This document shows, one piece after another, positions 45,074 to 54,048 of a DNA stretch of 64,000 nt. The translations under genes and the position numbers were made by a program. Below the pieces are notes generated by a model. The model was given only the letters and a program-made list of their open reading frames with translations. It was not told the origin of the DNA and did not search any database. This DNA is from Bdellovibrionales bacterium CG10_big_fil_rev_8_21_14_0_10_45_34 (GTDB taxonomy: Bacteria > Bdellovibrionota > Bdellovibrionia > Bdellovibrionales > 1-14-0-10-45-34). The DNA lies in assembly GCA_002778785.1 (NCBI GenBank), contig PEZS01000010.1, forward strand, positions 186,001 through 250,000. Reading direction: 5' to 3'. Position 1 is the stretch's first letter; the number at the start of each line of letters is the position of its first letter.

Positions 45074-45871
45074 ATGACCTATCGATACTATGGCTTTGGT
45101 TGGCAAGAGAAGTGGGTGAGTGAATTATCCAAGGCCGCTTCTGTCGAATTCGAATTTAGAACTTTAGATGATGAAGTCTTTTCGAATCAACAGGCGCTTC
45201 AGGAACTAAAACAAGATTTCAAAAAACTCTTTGAAGAGGATGAGAAGTTTGTTTTGGGCCACCCTGACTTTGGAAGATTCCTTGTAAAGGAACTTCCCCA
45301 GGTCCCTTACAGAATGATCGGCATGGGGTGGGTCGATTCTCTTATTATCAAGCATCGAAAAGTCGCAGTTGTTGAGAATGCTCACTATTACTCGTGCATC
45401 TCTCAACTGGAAACAATTGGGTATATCGATCCTAAAAGACCGGCACTTGTCGTGGGCGAGGGAGCCGAAGTTTACTCAGCAGTAGCAGCTTTGTTCTATA
45501 GAGGGCTGCGCAATATTCATCTTTGCTCCAGTGACAAGTTCGTTTGCCAAAAAATCTCAGACCACCTGTCAAAATACTATCTCGGTTTGAATGTTGATTG
45601 GATTGATCCCGAAAGATTGACATCAATTGCCGGCATATTTTCCTTGGCTATAAATACGGGGGATCTCTTTAGTGATGAGTATCTGCTGAATGGTCTCAGC
45701 TTCTTTAACTATCTCACGAAGGGCGGATGGGTTATGAACTGGACCCTTCGGCCAGGAAGCGAGGATATGTTTACGGAAAGAGCGAAAGAAGTTGGAGCAA
45801 GCGTTATTACACCAGACCAGTTTCTTCAGGAAATGGCGAATCAAGTTCAAAAGATCCAGGCCTCCGTCTAG
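45074..45871 (+). CDS. Uncharacterised Rossmann-fold protein, shikimate-dehydrogenase-like
   Basis: A ~265-residue protein. The second half holds a nucleotide-binding-like segment, PALVVGEGAEVYSAVAALFY then RGLRNIHLCSSD, which aligns by eye with the cofactor loop of AroE-type dehydrogenases. FSLAINTGD follows where AroE has its INxTP motif. The N-terminal half lacks the shikimate-binding SxS residues, so shikimate is unlikely. The start is placed at ATG 45074, after ribF, though no ribosome binding site is obvious. It sits just before the pil operon, which hints at a possible link. Confidence 0.55.
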   Translation: MTYRYYGFGWQEKWVSELSKAASVEFEFRTLDDEVFSNQQALQELKQDFKKLFEEDEKFVLGHPDFGRFLVKELPQVPYRMIGMGWVDSLIIKHRKVAVVENAHYYSCISQLETIGYIDPKRPALVVGEGAEVYSAVAALFYRGLRNIHLCSSDKFVCQKISDHLSKYYLGLNVDWIDPERLTSIAGIFSLAINTGDLFSDEYLLNGLSFFNYLTKGGWVMNWTLRPGSEDMFTERAKEVGASVITPDQFLQEMANQVQKIQASV

Positions 45872-45900
45872 TTACAAAAACTGTCACTGCTCGATACAAT
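45872..45900 (+). promoter_or_regulatory. Possible sigma-70-type promoter of the pilB operon
   Basis: TTACAA (45872-45877), a 17-base spacer and TACAAT (45895-45900, 5/6 to the -10 consensus) lie about 45 bases before the pilB start codon. The -35 match is weak (3/6), so the call rests mainly on the -10 and spacing. Confidence 0.4.
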
Positions 45901-45948
45901 TAAAAGGATAAGGTTCGGGCATTTTGTGTGTTCATTGAGAGGTGCGTC

Positions 45949-47697
45949 GTGGCAGCTAAAAATTTAGGAGAACTACTTGTCACCGAAAATGTCATTGGCG
46001 TTGATCAACTGGAACAAGCAAAAAAAGAACAGCGGCTAAACGGCGGTCGACTGGGAGCAGCTCTCGTCAAACTTGGCCATATTAATGATAAGCAGCTCGC
46101 GGAATTCCTTTCAAAGCAATATCAAGTGCCGTCCATCGATTTAAACAACTTCGAAATTGATCACACAATACTTAAGACAATTCCTAAGGAAGTTTGTGAA
46201 AAGTACAGTGTGATTCCCATTCAAAAAGCGGGCTCTAGTATTGTGGTAGCGATGGCTGACCCGGGAAACTTGCACGCAAGAGACGATTTGGCTTTCTTAC
46301 TAAGAGCAAAAATTGAAGTTGTTGTCGCCTCCGAAAAGGAAATCAATCAGTCCATCGAGCGATACTATGGCGGCAATGTCAGCTACGAATCAATCATGAC
46401 GGAGATTGAGCAGACAGTTTCTGGCGGGGAAGAAACAGCCGCTCAAGTAGAAATCGTCGATGTGGATCGACACGATAAAGACTCACCTATTATAAAATTT
46501 GTTAACCTCATGTTAACTGAGGCCATAAATATGCGGGCCTCAGATATTCATATCGAACCATATGAAAAAAGAATGAGAGTTCGTTTTAGAATCGACGGAG
46601 TGCTCTACGAAAAGGTTCAGCCCCCTCAAGGTATTGCTACAGCACTATCTAGTCGGATCAAAGTTATGGCTAAGCTAGATATCTCAGAAAAGCGCAGACC
46701 GCAAGATGGTCGCATCAAGATCAATATCAAGGGCAAAAAAGAAATGGATTTTCGTGTAAGTGTGCTTCCGACGGTCAACGGAGAGAAAATCGTGCTACGC
46801 CTCCTTGACCAAAGCAATTTGCAGCTGGATATGAGTCTACTTGGTTTTGAGCCCGATGAAGTTGAAATATTCACAAGAGCAATATTTCTACCTAATGGAA
46901 TGGTACTAATAACAGGACCGACAGGCAGCGGTAAGACGACGACCATTTATTCCGCCCTCGCTACTCTCAATACAACTGACCGAAATATTTCAACAGCGGA
47001 AGATCCGGTAGAGTTTCGCATTGATGGTATCAATCAGGTTCAAATGAATGCCGATGTGGAATTAAATTTTGCGTCAGCTTTAAGAAGTTTCCTCAGACAA
47101 GATCCTGATATCATAATGGTTGGTGAGATTCGGGATTACGAAACTGCGGACATAGCCTTCAAGGCTGCCCTGACGGGCCATTTGGTTGTAAGCACTCTTC
47201 ACACCAATGATGCTCCACAAACGGTGAACCGTCTACTCAACATGGGTTTTGAGCCATTTCTTGTAAGCTCGGCCATTAATCTTATTGTAGCGCAAAGGCT
47301 CGTGCGGCGTATTTGCCCAAAATGCAAGGTGCCCGAAAAAGTTGAAGACGAGATTTTGTTAGAAATGGGCTTCAAAAAAGAGGAAATTGGTACGTTTGAG
47401 CCTATGAAGGGGGTGGGATGCGAAGCCTGCAGTGAAATAGGTTACAAAGGCCGCGTTGCCGTTTACGAAATGCTTGAGTTCAGCGAAGCGTTTAAGTCTG
47501 GAATTTTTCAAAACCTCAATCCCAGTCAGTTAAAAACGTTAGCGATGAAATCGGGAATGAGATCTATGCGCCAAAGCGGACTTCTAAAGATCAAAGCTGG
47601 GGCGACAACAGTAGAAGAAGTTCTTGAAACGACTGTTCGTGATGAAGTAGTGGACCTAGAGCCCAAAGTGGAGCTGAAAGTCGAACAGGCTGGGTAA
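45949..47697 (+). CDS. pilB: Type IV pilus extension ATPase PilB
   Basis: A ~582-residue GspE/PilB ATPase. An N-terminal T2SSE_N-type domain (LGELLVTENVIGVDQLEQAK) precedes the motor domain with Walker A GPTGSGKTTT, Asp box, Walker B and the C-terminal tetracysteine zinc motif (CPKCK...CEAC). It polymerises pilin. I chose the GTG at 45949 because GAGAGG stands six bases before it. First gene of the pilB-T-C-S-R operon, with three-base gaps to the next genes. Confidence 0.95.
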   Translation: MAAKNLGELLVTENVIGVDQLEQAKKEQRLNGGRLGAALVKLGHINDKQLAEFLSKQYQVPSIDLNNFEIDHTILKTIPKEVCEKYSVIPIQKAGSSIVVAMADPGNLHARDDLAFLLRAKIEVVVASEKEINQSIERYYGGNVSYESIMTEIEQTVSGGEETAAQVEIVDVDRHDKDSPIIKFVNLMLTEAINMRASDIHIEPYEKRMRVRFRIDGVLYEKVQPPQGIATALSSRIKVMAKLDISEKRRPQDGRIKINIKGKKEMDFRVSVLPTVNGEKIVLRLLDQSNLQLDMSLLGFEPDEVEIFTRAIFLPNGMVLITGPTGSGKTTTIYSALATLNTTDRNISTAEDPVEFRIDGINQVQMNADVELNFASALRSFLRQDPDIIMVGEIRDYETADIAFKAALTGHLVVSTLHTNDAPQTVNRLLNMGFEPFLVSSAINLIVAQRLVRRICPKCKVPEKVEDEILLEMGFKKEEIGTFEPMKGVGCEACSEIGYKGRVAVYEMLEFSEAFKSGIFQNLNPSQLKTLAMKSGMRSMRQSGLLKIKAGATTVEEVLETTVRDEVVDLEPKVELKVEQAG

Positions 47698-47700
47698 ATT

Positions 47701-48768
47701 ATGTTGAGCCTTCGCCAGTTGTTAAAAGCGGTTATTGATCAAGGTGCCACAGATTTACACATATCAGCTGGGGCTGCACCGGCGCTTCGGATCAATGGGC
47801 GATTGGTAAAAATCAAATACCGAGAGCTCGAGCCCAATGAAACTAAAGAGATCTGTTACTCAATACTGTCAGATCATCAAAAGCACAAGTTTGAGGAGCT
47901 TAAAGAATTGGACTTTGCATTTGGCCTAAAAAATAGCTCTCGTTTTCGAGCAAACTATTTTTATTCTAACAAAGCGGTGGCTGCGGCGTTTAGGCGAATC
48001 CCATTTCAAGTACCCACGACCGAAGAACTTAAACTGCCGCGAGTGATATCTGATTTAGTTAAACACTCGAATGGACTTATACTCGTAACAGGACCCACCG
48101 GAAGTGGCAAATCCACAACATTGGCATCTCTTATTGATAGGATAAATGCCACTTACCATGGTCACATTCTTACAATTGAGGATCCCGTAGAGTACAGACA
48201 CCAACACAAAAACTGCATCGTTAACCAGCGAGAGTTAGGAGTTGATACCCTCTCTTATGCTGCGGCTCTTCGAGGTGCACTCAGGGAAGATCCAGATTAT
48301 TGTCTTATCGGAGAGCTTAGAGACGCGGAAGTTTTAGAAGAAGCTCTTAAGCTTGCCGAAACCGGGCATTTGTGTTTTGCAACTCTCCACACCAACTCAG
48401 CACTTCAAACTGTCAGTCGTGTCGTTTCTATGTACCCTGTATCTCAACAAGATCGTGTTCGAGGGGTACTTAGTCTTGTCCTTCAAGGCGTAGTGAGCCA
48501 ACAACTGCTGCCTGGCAAGGACGGCGGATTGTGCTTGGCACTAGAGGTTTTGACGCTAACTCCTGCTATCAGGCATCTCATTCGCGAAAACAAACTTCAC
48601 CAAATTTATAGCCATATGCAAACGGGCCAAAGTAAAACGGGTATGATCACAATGAATCAGTCGCTTCTAGAGCTGGTCATGAGACGTAAAATCGAGATCA
48701 AAACTGCCTTCGAAGCAACGCAAGATATAGAAGAACTTAACCAAATGTTAAAGAAAGTTGGACTCTAA
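47701..48768 (+). CDS. pilT: Type IV pilus retraction ATPase PilT
   Basis: A 355-residue hexameric ATPase: Walker A GPTGSGKSTT at residues 131-140, the His box HLCFATLHTNSALQ and the PilT-specific AIRHLIRENK motif near the C-terminus, needed for retraction. It depolymerises the pilus and powers twitching motility. It lies directly after pilB and before pilC. Confidence 0.93.
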   Translation: MLSLRQLLKAVIDQGATDLHISAGAAPALRINGRLVKIKYRELEPNETKEICYSILSDHQKHKFEELKELDFAFGLKNSSRFRANYFYSNKAVAAAFRRIPFQVPTTEELKLPRVISDLVKHSNGLILVTGPTGSGKSTTLASLIDRINATYHGHILTIEDPVEYRHQHKNCIVNQRELGVDTLSYAAALRGALREDPDYCLIGELRDAEVLEEALKLAETGHLCFATLHTNSALQTVSRVVSMYPVSQQDRVRGVLSLVLQGVVSQQLLPGKDGGLCLALEVLTLTPAIRHLIRENKLHQIYSHMQTGQSKTGMITMNQSLLELVMRRKIEIKTAFEATQDIEELNQMLKKVGL

Positions 48769-48771
48769 TTC

Positions 48772-49980
48772 ATGGCGCAGTATGTGTATCAGGCAAAAGG
48801 CAGCGGAGGAAGGTTAATCAAAGGCGAGATTGATGCATCCTCTGATGTAGAGGCCAGAGTTAAGCTTCGTGCCCAGAGTTTGATACCAGTCAAGGTTGTA
48901 CAAAAAGGCGAAAATGCTGCAAAGGGTGCAGTAATCAAATCCTCCGGTAAGGTAAAGCCGAAAGATCTGCAAGTCTTTACAAGGCAGTTCGCAACTCTGA
49001 TCAATTCGGGTGTAGCTGCTGTGCAGGCACTTCAGATTCTTGCAAACAATTCCAGAAGTCCCGTATTGAAGGCGGCGACTACGAAGATTCGAATTGACGT
49101 CGAAAGCGGAAAGCCATTAGCAGATGCAATGATGAGTTTTCCGAATATCTTTGATGATCTTTACATCAATCTCGTGAGAGCAGGGCAAGAGGCAGGCTTA
49201 CTCGATACGATTTTGAATCGCTTGGCGGCATACATTGAAAAATCGGTAAAGCTTGTCGGAAAAATCAAGGGAGCAATGGTTTATCCCGTTGCCATTATCG
49301 GAGTTGCTGTTTTAGTTGTTACGGGCATTATGACTTTTGTGATTCCCAAGTTTGAAGAAATGTTTAAAGGGACGGGTCGCGACCTGCCGCTTCTCACTCA
49401 GTATGTCATCCAGTTTAGTCATTTATTAAGAGATTATTGGTACGCAATTTTTGGCGGGCTATTTGCTGTGATTGTCGGCGTCGGTCAATATCGAAAAACG
49501 AAAGAAGGAAAGATCTTCTTTGATCAGTACATGCTCAAGGTACCATTGATAGGCGACATCATATTTAAAGGCGGGATAGCGCGGTTTAGTCGAACATTGA
49601 GCACACTCATTTCTAGCGGTGTTACTTTGTTAGACGCATTAGATATCTCTAGCCGAGTCGTTGGCAACTTCATACTCGAGCAATCCGTACTAAAAGCAAA
49701 GGCTATGGTTCAAGAGGGTAAGACTTTGCAATTCGCATTTACAAAGATTGGAATATTTCCGGATATGGTTATTAACATGATGGCCGTAGGGGAGCAAACG
49801 GGTGATTTGCCAGGAATGCTAGGCAAGGTTGCAGATTTTTATGAAGAAGAAGTCGAAACAGCGGTTGGCACCTTGACCAGCATGATGGAGCCCATTCTTA
49901 TGGTCGTTCTCGGCGGAATAATTGCCTTCATCGTGATAGCGATGTATCTGCCAATATTTGATCTTGCAGGTGGAGTGTGA
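48772..49980 (+). CDS. pilC: Type IV pilus inner-membrane platform protein PilC
   Basis: A 402-residue GspF/PilC protein with two repeated T2SSF domains (FTRQFATLINSGVAAVQALQ and FSRTLSTLISSGVTLLDALD mark their starts) and three hydrophobic helices (about 170-190, 220-240, 370-395). It couples the PilB/PilT motors to the pilin subunits. Three bases after pilT. Confidence 0.95.
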   Translation: MAQYVYQAKGSGGRLIKGEIDASSDVEARVKLRAQSLIPVKVVQKGENAAKGAVIKSSGKVKPKDLQVFTRQFATLINSGVAAVQALQILANNSRSPVLKAATTKIRIDVESGKPLADAMMSFPNIFDDLYINLVRAGQEAGLLDTILNRLAAYIEKSVKLVGKIKGAMVYPVAIIGVAVLVVTGIMTFVIPKFEEMFKGTGRDLPLLTQYVIQFSHLLRDYWYAIFGGLFAVIVGVGQYRKTKEGKIFFDQYMLKVPLIGDIIFKGGIARFSRTLSTLISSGVTLLDALDISSRVVGNFILEQSVLKAKAMVQEGKTLQFAFTKIGIFPDMVINMMAVGEQTGDLPGMLGKVADFYEEEVETAVGTLTSMMEPILMVVLGGIIAFIVIAMYLPIFDLAGGV

Positions 49981-49983
49981 GAC

Positions 49984-51684
49984 TTGATTGGATTTTTTGA
50001 ATCCAGCGAACCCACTCAGACGACTAAAAACAGTCAACTAGTGTGGCTTTGGGTGATGCCTCTGGCGTACACCCTTGTTGAATTTATTTTCTTAACTTTA
50101 CAGTGGCGAGAAGTTCGGTTTATTTCGACGGATTTAATTGTTCCGGTGTTAAGTCTGCTTGCTTTGGGTCTTGCTTTTCAAGGCTTAGAGCTGCTCGAGC
50201 TTAAAACACATTTTGCCGCGAGACTCTTCGATGTGGTGGTTGCAGCGGGGCTAGTCCACTACATGGGCGTTCAGTCGACTTCGGTTATTTTTTTGTTCTT
50301 CCTCAATATCATTATGAGCGCATTTCTTTTTGGCAGAAGATCGTGGCTGATAACGATGCTGTCTTGCGCGCTTCTCAACTTGGTTTTCATTCTTTCAAGG
50401 CAAGAGCTCACGCAATCTTATTTTCTCTATTTGGTCGGCAACCAATTGGGTTTCATGAGCATCAATTGGTTAGCGCTTCAAATGAGCCAAGTTCTCTCTT
50501 CGTTGAGTGGAAGGGTGGCAATACAAGGAAGAAAAATCCGAGACCTGAAGCTCCTCAATGAAATGATCGTCAGTAAAGTTCCTGCTGGGCTAATTACTTT
50601 CGATAACGAAGTAAAAGTTAATTTTGCCAATCCTTCGGCACAATTGTACCTCAATCGCTTGCAACTTATGAAGACCCCTCCGGCTAGTGAATGGCAAGGA
50701 TCCGAGCTGAGAGTAATTTGGCCCGAGCTTTTCAACTTTTTAGTCAGCGAAGATTTTCAAAATTTGGTGGTCGGGAGCGTGTTAACTTTTAGCGTTTCCT
50801 TTTTGGATGCTGACGCAGAATTCGTAGAGGGTGCAGTCGTGAGATTGGTCAGTGAAAATGGTGAAAAACTAGGATGGATGGTATTCTTTCTCGATCAAAC
50901 AAAAATATACAAGTTGCGTGAGCGAGCGAAGCGCTCTGAGAAGTTAGCAGCCATAGGGCAACTTGCAGCAGGAATAGCCCATGAGATCAGAAACCCCCTA
51001 GCTGGAATCAGTGGTAGCGTTCAGCTTTTAAAGAGCACGTTCAAAGCATCCACTGATGACGACCAAAAGCTGATGAACATTATGATTAAAGAGATCGATA
51101 GACTAAATGGTCTTGTAGAAGAGTTTTTATCATTTGTTCGCCCCGATGAACTTATTAACGATACCATCAATGTAAATGATATCGTCCATGAGATAGAGCA
51201 AGACATGATGGTTCGGAGGAGTCCCATCAAAGCTCATTTCGAGTACAAAAGTACTCACTTGGTGCGCGGCAATCGTGATAAGCTCAGGCAGGTACTTTTA
51301 AATCTTGTCATCAACGCCGAACAAGCTATGGTGACACTTGCGGATCCAAATCTCTTTGTGATCTCTAGAGATCAGGGCGACGGGGTTGAAGTTGTTATCA
51401 GAGACAACGGTTCTGGAATGAATGCAGAGGTCAAAAGAAAGTTGTTTGAACCTTTCTATACAACCAAACCGAAAGGAACTGGACTCGGCCTGGCAATTGT
51501 ACATAAGATTATAGAAGCACACAGGGGCCAGATTTCAGTAAACTCAGAAGAAGGAATGGGAAGTGAGTTTGTCATCTCACTTCCAGGAGTCAGTTCTTTT
51601 GATAATGTAGAATTTCTTGATGACTCTGAGGCTGTCAGATCAGGCTTTGGTGATTATTCCGTGCGTAAAAAGGGGGGGCTATGA
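49984..51684 (+). CDS. pilS: Sensor histidine kinase PilS-like
   Basis: A 566-residue kinase with about six N-terminal transmembrane helices (residues ~22-165), a PAS-like region (~185-310), HisKA with phospho-acceptor in IAHEIRNPLAGISG, and HATPase with NLVINAEQAM, DNGSGM and GTGLGLAI. This architecture and the position after pilC match PilS, which senses pilin levels in the membrane. TTG start; the stop overlaps pilR by four bases. Confidence 0.88.
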   Translation: MIGFFESSEPTQTTKNSQLVWLWVMPLAYTLVEFIFLTLQWREVRFISTDLIVPVLSLLALGLAFQGLELLELKTHFAARLFDVVVAAGLVHYMGVQSTSVIFLFFLNIIMSAFLFGRRSWLITMLSCALLNLVFILSRQELTQSYFLYLVGNQLGFMSINWLALQMSQVLSSLSGRVAIQGRKIRDLKLLNEMIVSKVPAGLITFDNEVKVNFANPSAQLYLNRLQLMKTPPASEWQGSELRVIWPELFNFLVSEDFQNLVVGSVLTFSVSFLDADAEFVEGAVVRLVSENGEKLGWMVFFLDQTKIYKLRERAKRSEKLAAIGQLAAGIAHEIRNPLAGISGSVQLLKSTFKASTDDDQKLMNIMIKEIDRLNGLVEEFLSFVRPDELINDTINVNDIVHEIEQDMMVRRSPIKAHFEYKSTHLVRGNRDKLRQVLLNLVINAEQAMVTLADPNLFVISRDQGDGVEVVIRDNGSGMNAEVKRKLFEPFYTTKPKGTGLGLAIVHKIIEAHRGQISVNSEEGMGSEFVISLPGVSSFDNVEFLDDSEAVRSGFGDYSVRKKGGL

Positions 51685-53090
51685 AGGCTCGCATTCTAGT
51701 TGTTGATGATGAAGAGTCGATTCGCGAGTTTTTAGATATTATGCTCAAGAAAGAGGGCTATGAGGTCAGCTGCGTCGAAGACGGCGAGAGAGCGATCGAT
51801 GCCCTCAAGAAAAAGAATTTTCATTTAGTTATCTCGGATTTGCAAATGCCTAAGGTGACTGGTATCGAGCTGCTCGACTTTTGTCGGCAAAATTATCCAG
51901 GCGTGTTGTTTATGATGATTACAGCTTTCGGCACCACGGAATCTGCAGTAGATGCCATGAAAAAGGGTGCTTACGATTACATAACTAAGCCCTTTAAAAT
52001 AGATGAAGTTCGTATCAACATTGCAAATGCACTCAGAACGCTCACACTTGAAAGTGAAAACCGTGTACTGAGAAAAGAGCTTCAAAAAGAGTACACTTTT
52101 CAGAGTCTTGTCGGTGATTCCGAAGCCATACACAAAACATTTGATTTAATTCGCAGGGTTTCTCAATCGCCAACAAACGTTTTGATTACTGGCGAAAGCG
52201 GAACCGGTAAAGAAATGGTTGCTAAAGCGATCCACTTTAACGGACCACTAAAAGATAGACCGTTCGTCACTGTGAACTGCGGAGCCATACCTGAAAACCT
52301 GATGGAATCGGAAATGTTCGGTCATAAAAAGGGTTCGTTTACTGGGGCTATCAACGACAAAGAAGGTATGTTTGAAGTAGCTGACGGGGGCACGCTCTTT
52401 TTAGACGAAGTCGGTGAACTTCCGCTGTCGATTCAAGTGAAATTACTGCGAGCTATTCAAGAGCGGATCATTCGACGGGTGGGCGCAATTGACGATATTA
52501 AAATTGAAGTGCGGATTATCGCTGCAACCAATCGTGAACTCGAAAAGATGATCAGTACCGCTGCTTTTCGCGAAGATCTTTATTATAGACTCAATGTGAT
52601 AAACATTCGCACTCCTGCGCTGAGAGAGCGACGAGAAGACATCCCACTTTTGGCCAATCACTTTTTACAAAAATACAATCAGAAGATGAACAAAGCTATT
52701 GGCGGAATTTCCCAAGACGCGATGGAAATACTTAAAAAGTACAATTATCCTGGTAACGTTCGAGAGTTAGAGAACGTTATCGAACGAACGGTAGCTCTTG
52801 AGCCGGGTTCAACAATTCTTCCAGAATCACTGCCTCCGTTTGTCATGACTCCGACAGGGCGACGATTGGCATCTAGTCAGGAGATCGAAGTTGGCGACGA
52901 CGGATTAGATCTTGAAAGAGTCATTGGACAAATCGAAAAAGAGCTTCTTATCAAAGCCATTCACCGAGCCAATGGAGTTAAAAAGCAAGCCGCCAAACTT
53001 TTAGGAATCACCTTTCGCTCTATGCGCTACAGATGTGACAAGTATGGGCTGGGGGGGCCGGGGGATGATGAGTTGGACTCTGACGACTAA
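51681..53090 (+). CDS. pilR: Sigma-54-dependent response regulator PilR-like
   Basis: A 469-residue NtrC-family activator: receiver with Asp53 (LVISDLQMPKVTG), AAA+ domain with GESGTGKE and EMFGHKKGSFTGAINDK, and a Fis-type helix-turn-helix (KKQAAKLLGITFRSMRYRCD). The GSFTGA variant of the GAFTGA loop still fits sigma-54 contact. Paired with pilS, it should activate pilA, though I see no clear -24/-12 element upstream of pilA here. The C-terminal tail is encoded by G-rich runs. Confidence 0.9.
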   Translation: MKARILVVDDEESIREFLDIMLKKEGYEVSCVEDGERAIDALKKKNFHLVISDLQMPKVTGIELLDFCRQNYPGVLFMMITAFGTTESAVDAMKKGAYDYITKPFKIDEVRINIANALRTLTLESENRVLRKELQKEYTFQSLVGDSEAIHKTFDLIRRVSQSPTNVLITGESGTGKEMVAKAIHFNGPLKDRPFVTVNCGAIPENLMESEMFGHKKGSFTGAINDKEGMFEVADGGTLFLDEVGELPLSIQVKLLRAIQERIIRRVGAIDDIKIEVRIIAATNRELEKMISTAAFREDLYYRLNVINIRTPALRERREDIPLLANHFLQKYNQKMNKAIGGISQDAMEILKKYNYPGNVRELENVIERTVALEPGSTILPESLPPFVMTPTGRRLASSQEIEVGDDGLDLERVIGQIEKELLIKAIHRANGVKKQAAKLLGITFRSMRYRCDKYGLGGPGDDELDSDD

Positions 53091-53402
53091 CCCTGCTGCA
53101 GATACGCAGCGCTCAACGTCGTTGCCTTCGAGTCTCCTTCGCTGCGGCCTATTTGCATAGGCCTCGCTCATTCGCTCTTTGGCGCCTTGTTGAGCTTGCG
53201 TCTCTTTGCAGGGCTGGGGCCTTGCAGCTGCAGCATTTTGAATCGCGAGTCTGCTGCAGATACGCAGCGCTCTTGAAGAATTGCAAAAGCCTCTTCAAAC
53301 ACTCAGACATCCGTTCGGCAGCAGCGCTCGCTGTGCGCGAGCACTGCACCGATCCGAACTCGTATTTGATGAGGCTTTTGCAAGTCTTCAGGAATTTCGT
53401 CC
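53091..53402. repeat. GC-rich repeat/inverted-repeat element after pilR
   Basis: No gene is supported in this ~310-base segment. A 22-bp perfect direct repeat (CTGCTGCAGATACGCAGCGC plus TC) occurs at 53093-53114 and 53251-53272. Each copy can fold as a GCTGC/GCAGC hairpin. Next to the second copy, CTTGAAGAATTGCAAAAGCC (from 53272) pairs with its near-complement around 53370-53391. Between these arms lies GCTCGC-TGTGC-GCGAGC. The whole looks like a structured RNA or a small non-autonomous repeat element. Confidence 0.6.
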
Positions 53403-53602
53403 TTAGGGAAGTCCGTCTGGAAAGATTAGATGTTGGAGCTTCTCAAAGTTTTTTCTGTAGCGTGCTTTCTCTTTCGCAACTTGTTCGTGTCTTTTCACTG
53501 TCTTTGGAAACTCATTGAAAACCTTTTGAAGTTCCGCGGAGGGGACGACTTTATCCTGTTTCTTTGTAGAGCTGAGAATTTTTTTGATTTGCGTTTACTC
53601 AT
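53403..53602 (-). pseudogene. Small third gene of the MNT/HEPN module, frameshifted in an A tract
   Basis: An ATG at 53602 gives MSKRKSKK and then goes out of frame. A second frame continues ILSSTKKQDKVVPSAELQKV and KRHEQVAKEKARYRKNFEKL up to a stop at 53403. The two join exactly if the run of seven As on the minus strand (53579-53585) had eight, yielding a 66-residue basic, helical protein. It lies 26 bases after the HEPN gene on the same strand. I do not recognise the family. Inactivation, slippage or assembly error are all possible. Confidence 0.5.
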
Positions 53603-53628
53603 TGTATTCAACTTGCATTCGCAACAAA

Positions 53629-54048
53629 CTAGCGGGACTTCTGAAGTACAACTGTTGCGATAGTTTCTGCAACAAACTTCGCAAATTCGAGTGCCTCTTC
53701 GGCATCCGCTTTTTTGTAGAAATCTTGCGGGGTCAAATCTTCACTGCCATAAAACGCCAGTTCGCGGTCGCGGCGTAAGGTTCGAGAAATTTCAGTAAAT
53801 TTCGGAATATGCTTTTGCAACTCCTTGGGAAGCGAAGATTTCTCGGCAATCAGAATTTCAGAAACATCATGGACTCTGGGTACATCGATGGCTGCGTGGC
53901 GAAGTAAACCTTTGAGAGAAAGCTCCACAATTTCTTGTGCTTCTCTGACAACATCGGCCCAGGCTTCTTCTTGAAACAGGGTTTCAAGCGCCTTGAGACG
54001 TTTGAGCGATCGACTGAGATAATCTTTAGCCAAGTCTTTATTAAACAA
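53629..54048 (-). CDS. HEPN-domain protein (toxin or partner of MNT nucleotidyltransferase)
   Basis: A 139-residue all-helical protein. WADVVREAQEIVELSLKGLL followed by VPRVHDVSEIL is the core of the HEPN (PF05168) fold. RRDRELAFYG near residue 103 is the family's conserved surface motif in its AFYG variant, which lacks the His of the RxxxxH RNase motif, so RNase activity is uncertain. TTG start with GAGGG ahead. It overlaps the nucleotidyltransferase gene by eight bases, a typical HEPN/MNT toxin-antitoxin arrangement. Confidence 0.82.
   Translation of the reverse strand: MFNKDLAKDYLSRSLKRLKALETLFQEEAWADVVREAQEIVELSLKGLLRHAAIDVPRVHDVSEILIAEKSSLPKELQKHIPKFTEISRTLRRDRELAFYGSEDLTPQDFYKKADAEEALEFAKFVAETIATVVLQKSR

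Noticed and set aside
53153-53518. Plus-strand ORF over the repeat element after pilR
   Set aside because: The translation is mostly built from the repeat and inverted-repeat DNA and continues antisense to the small third TA gene; no ribosome binding site or domain.
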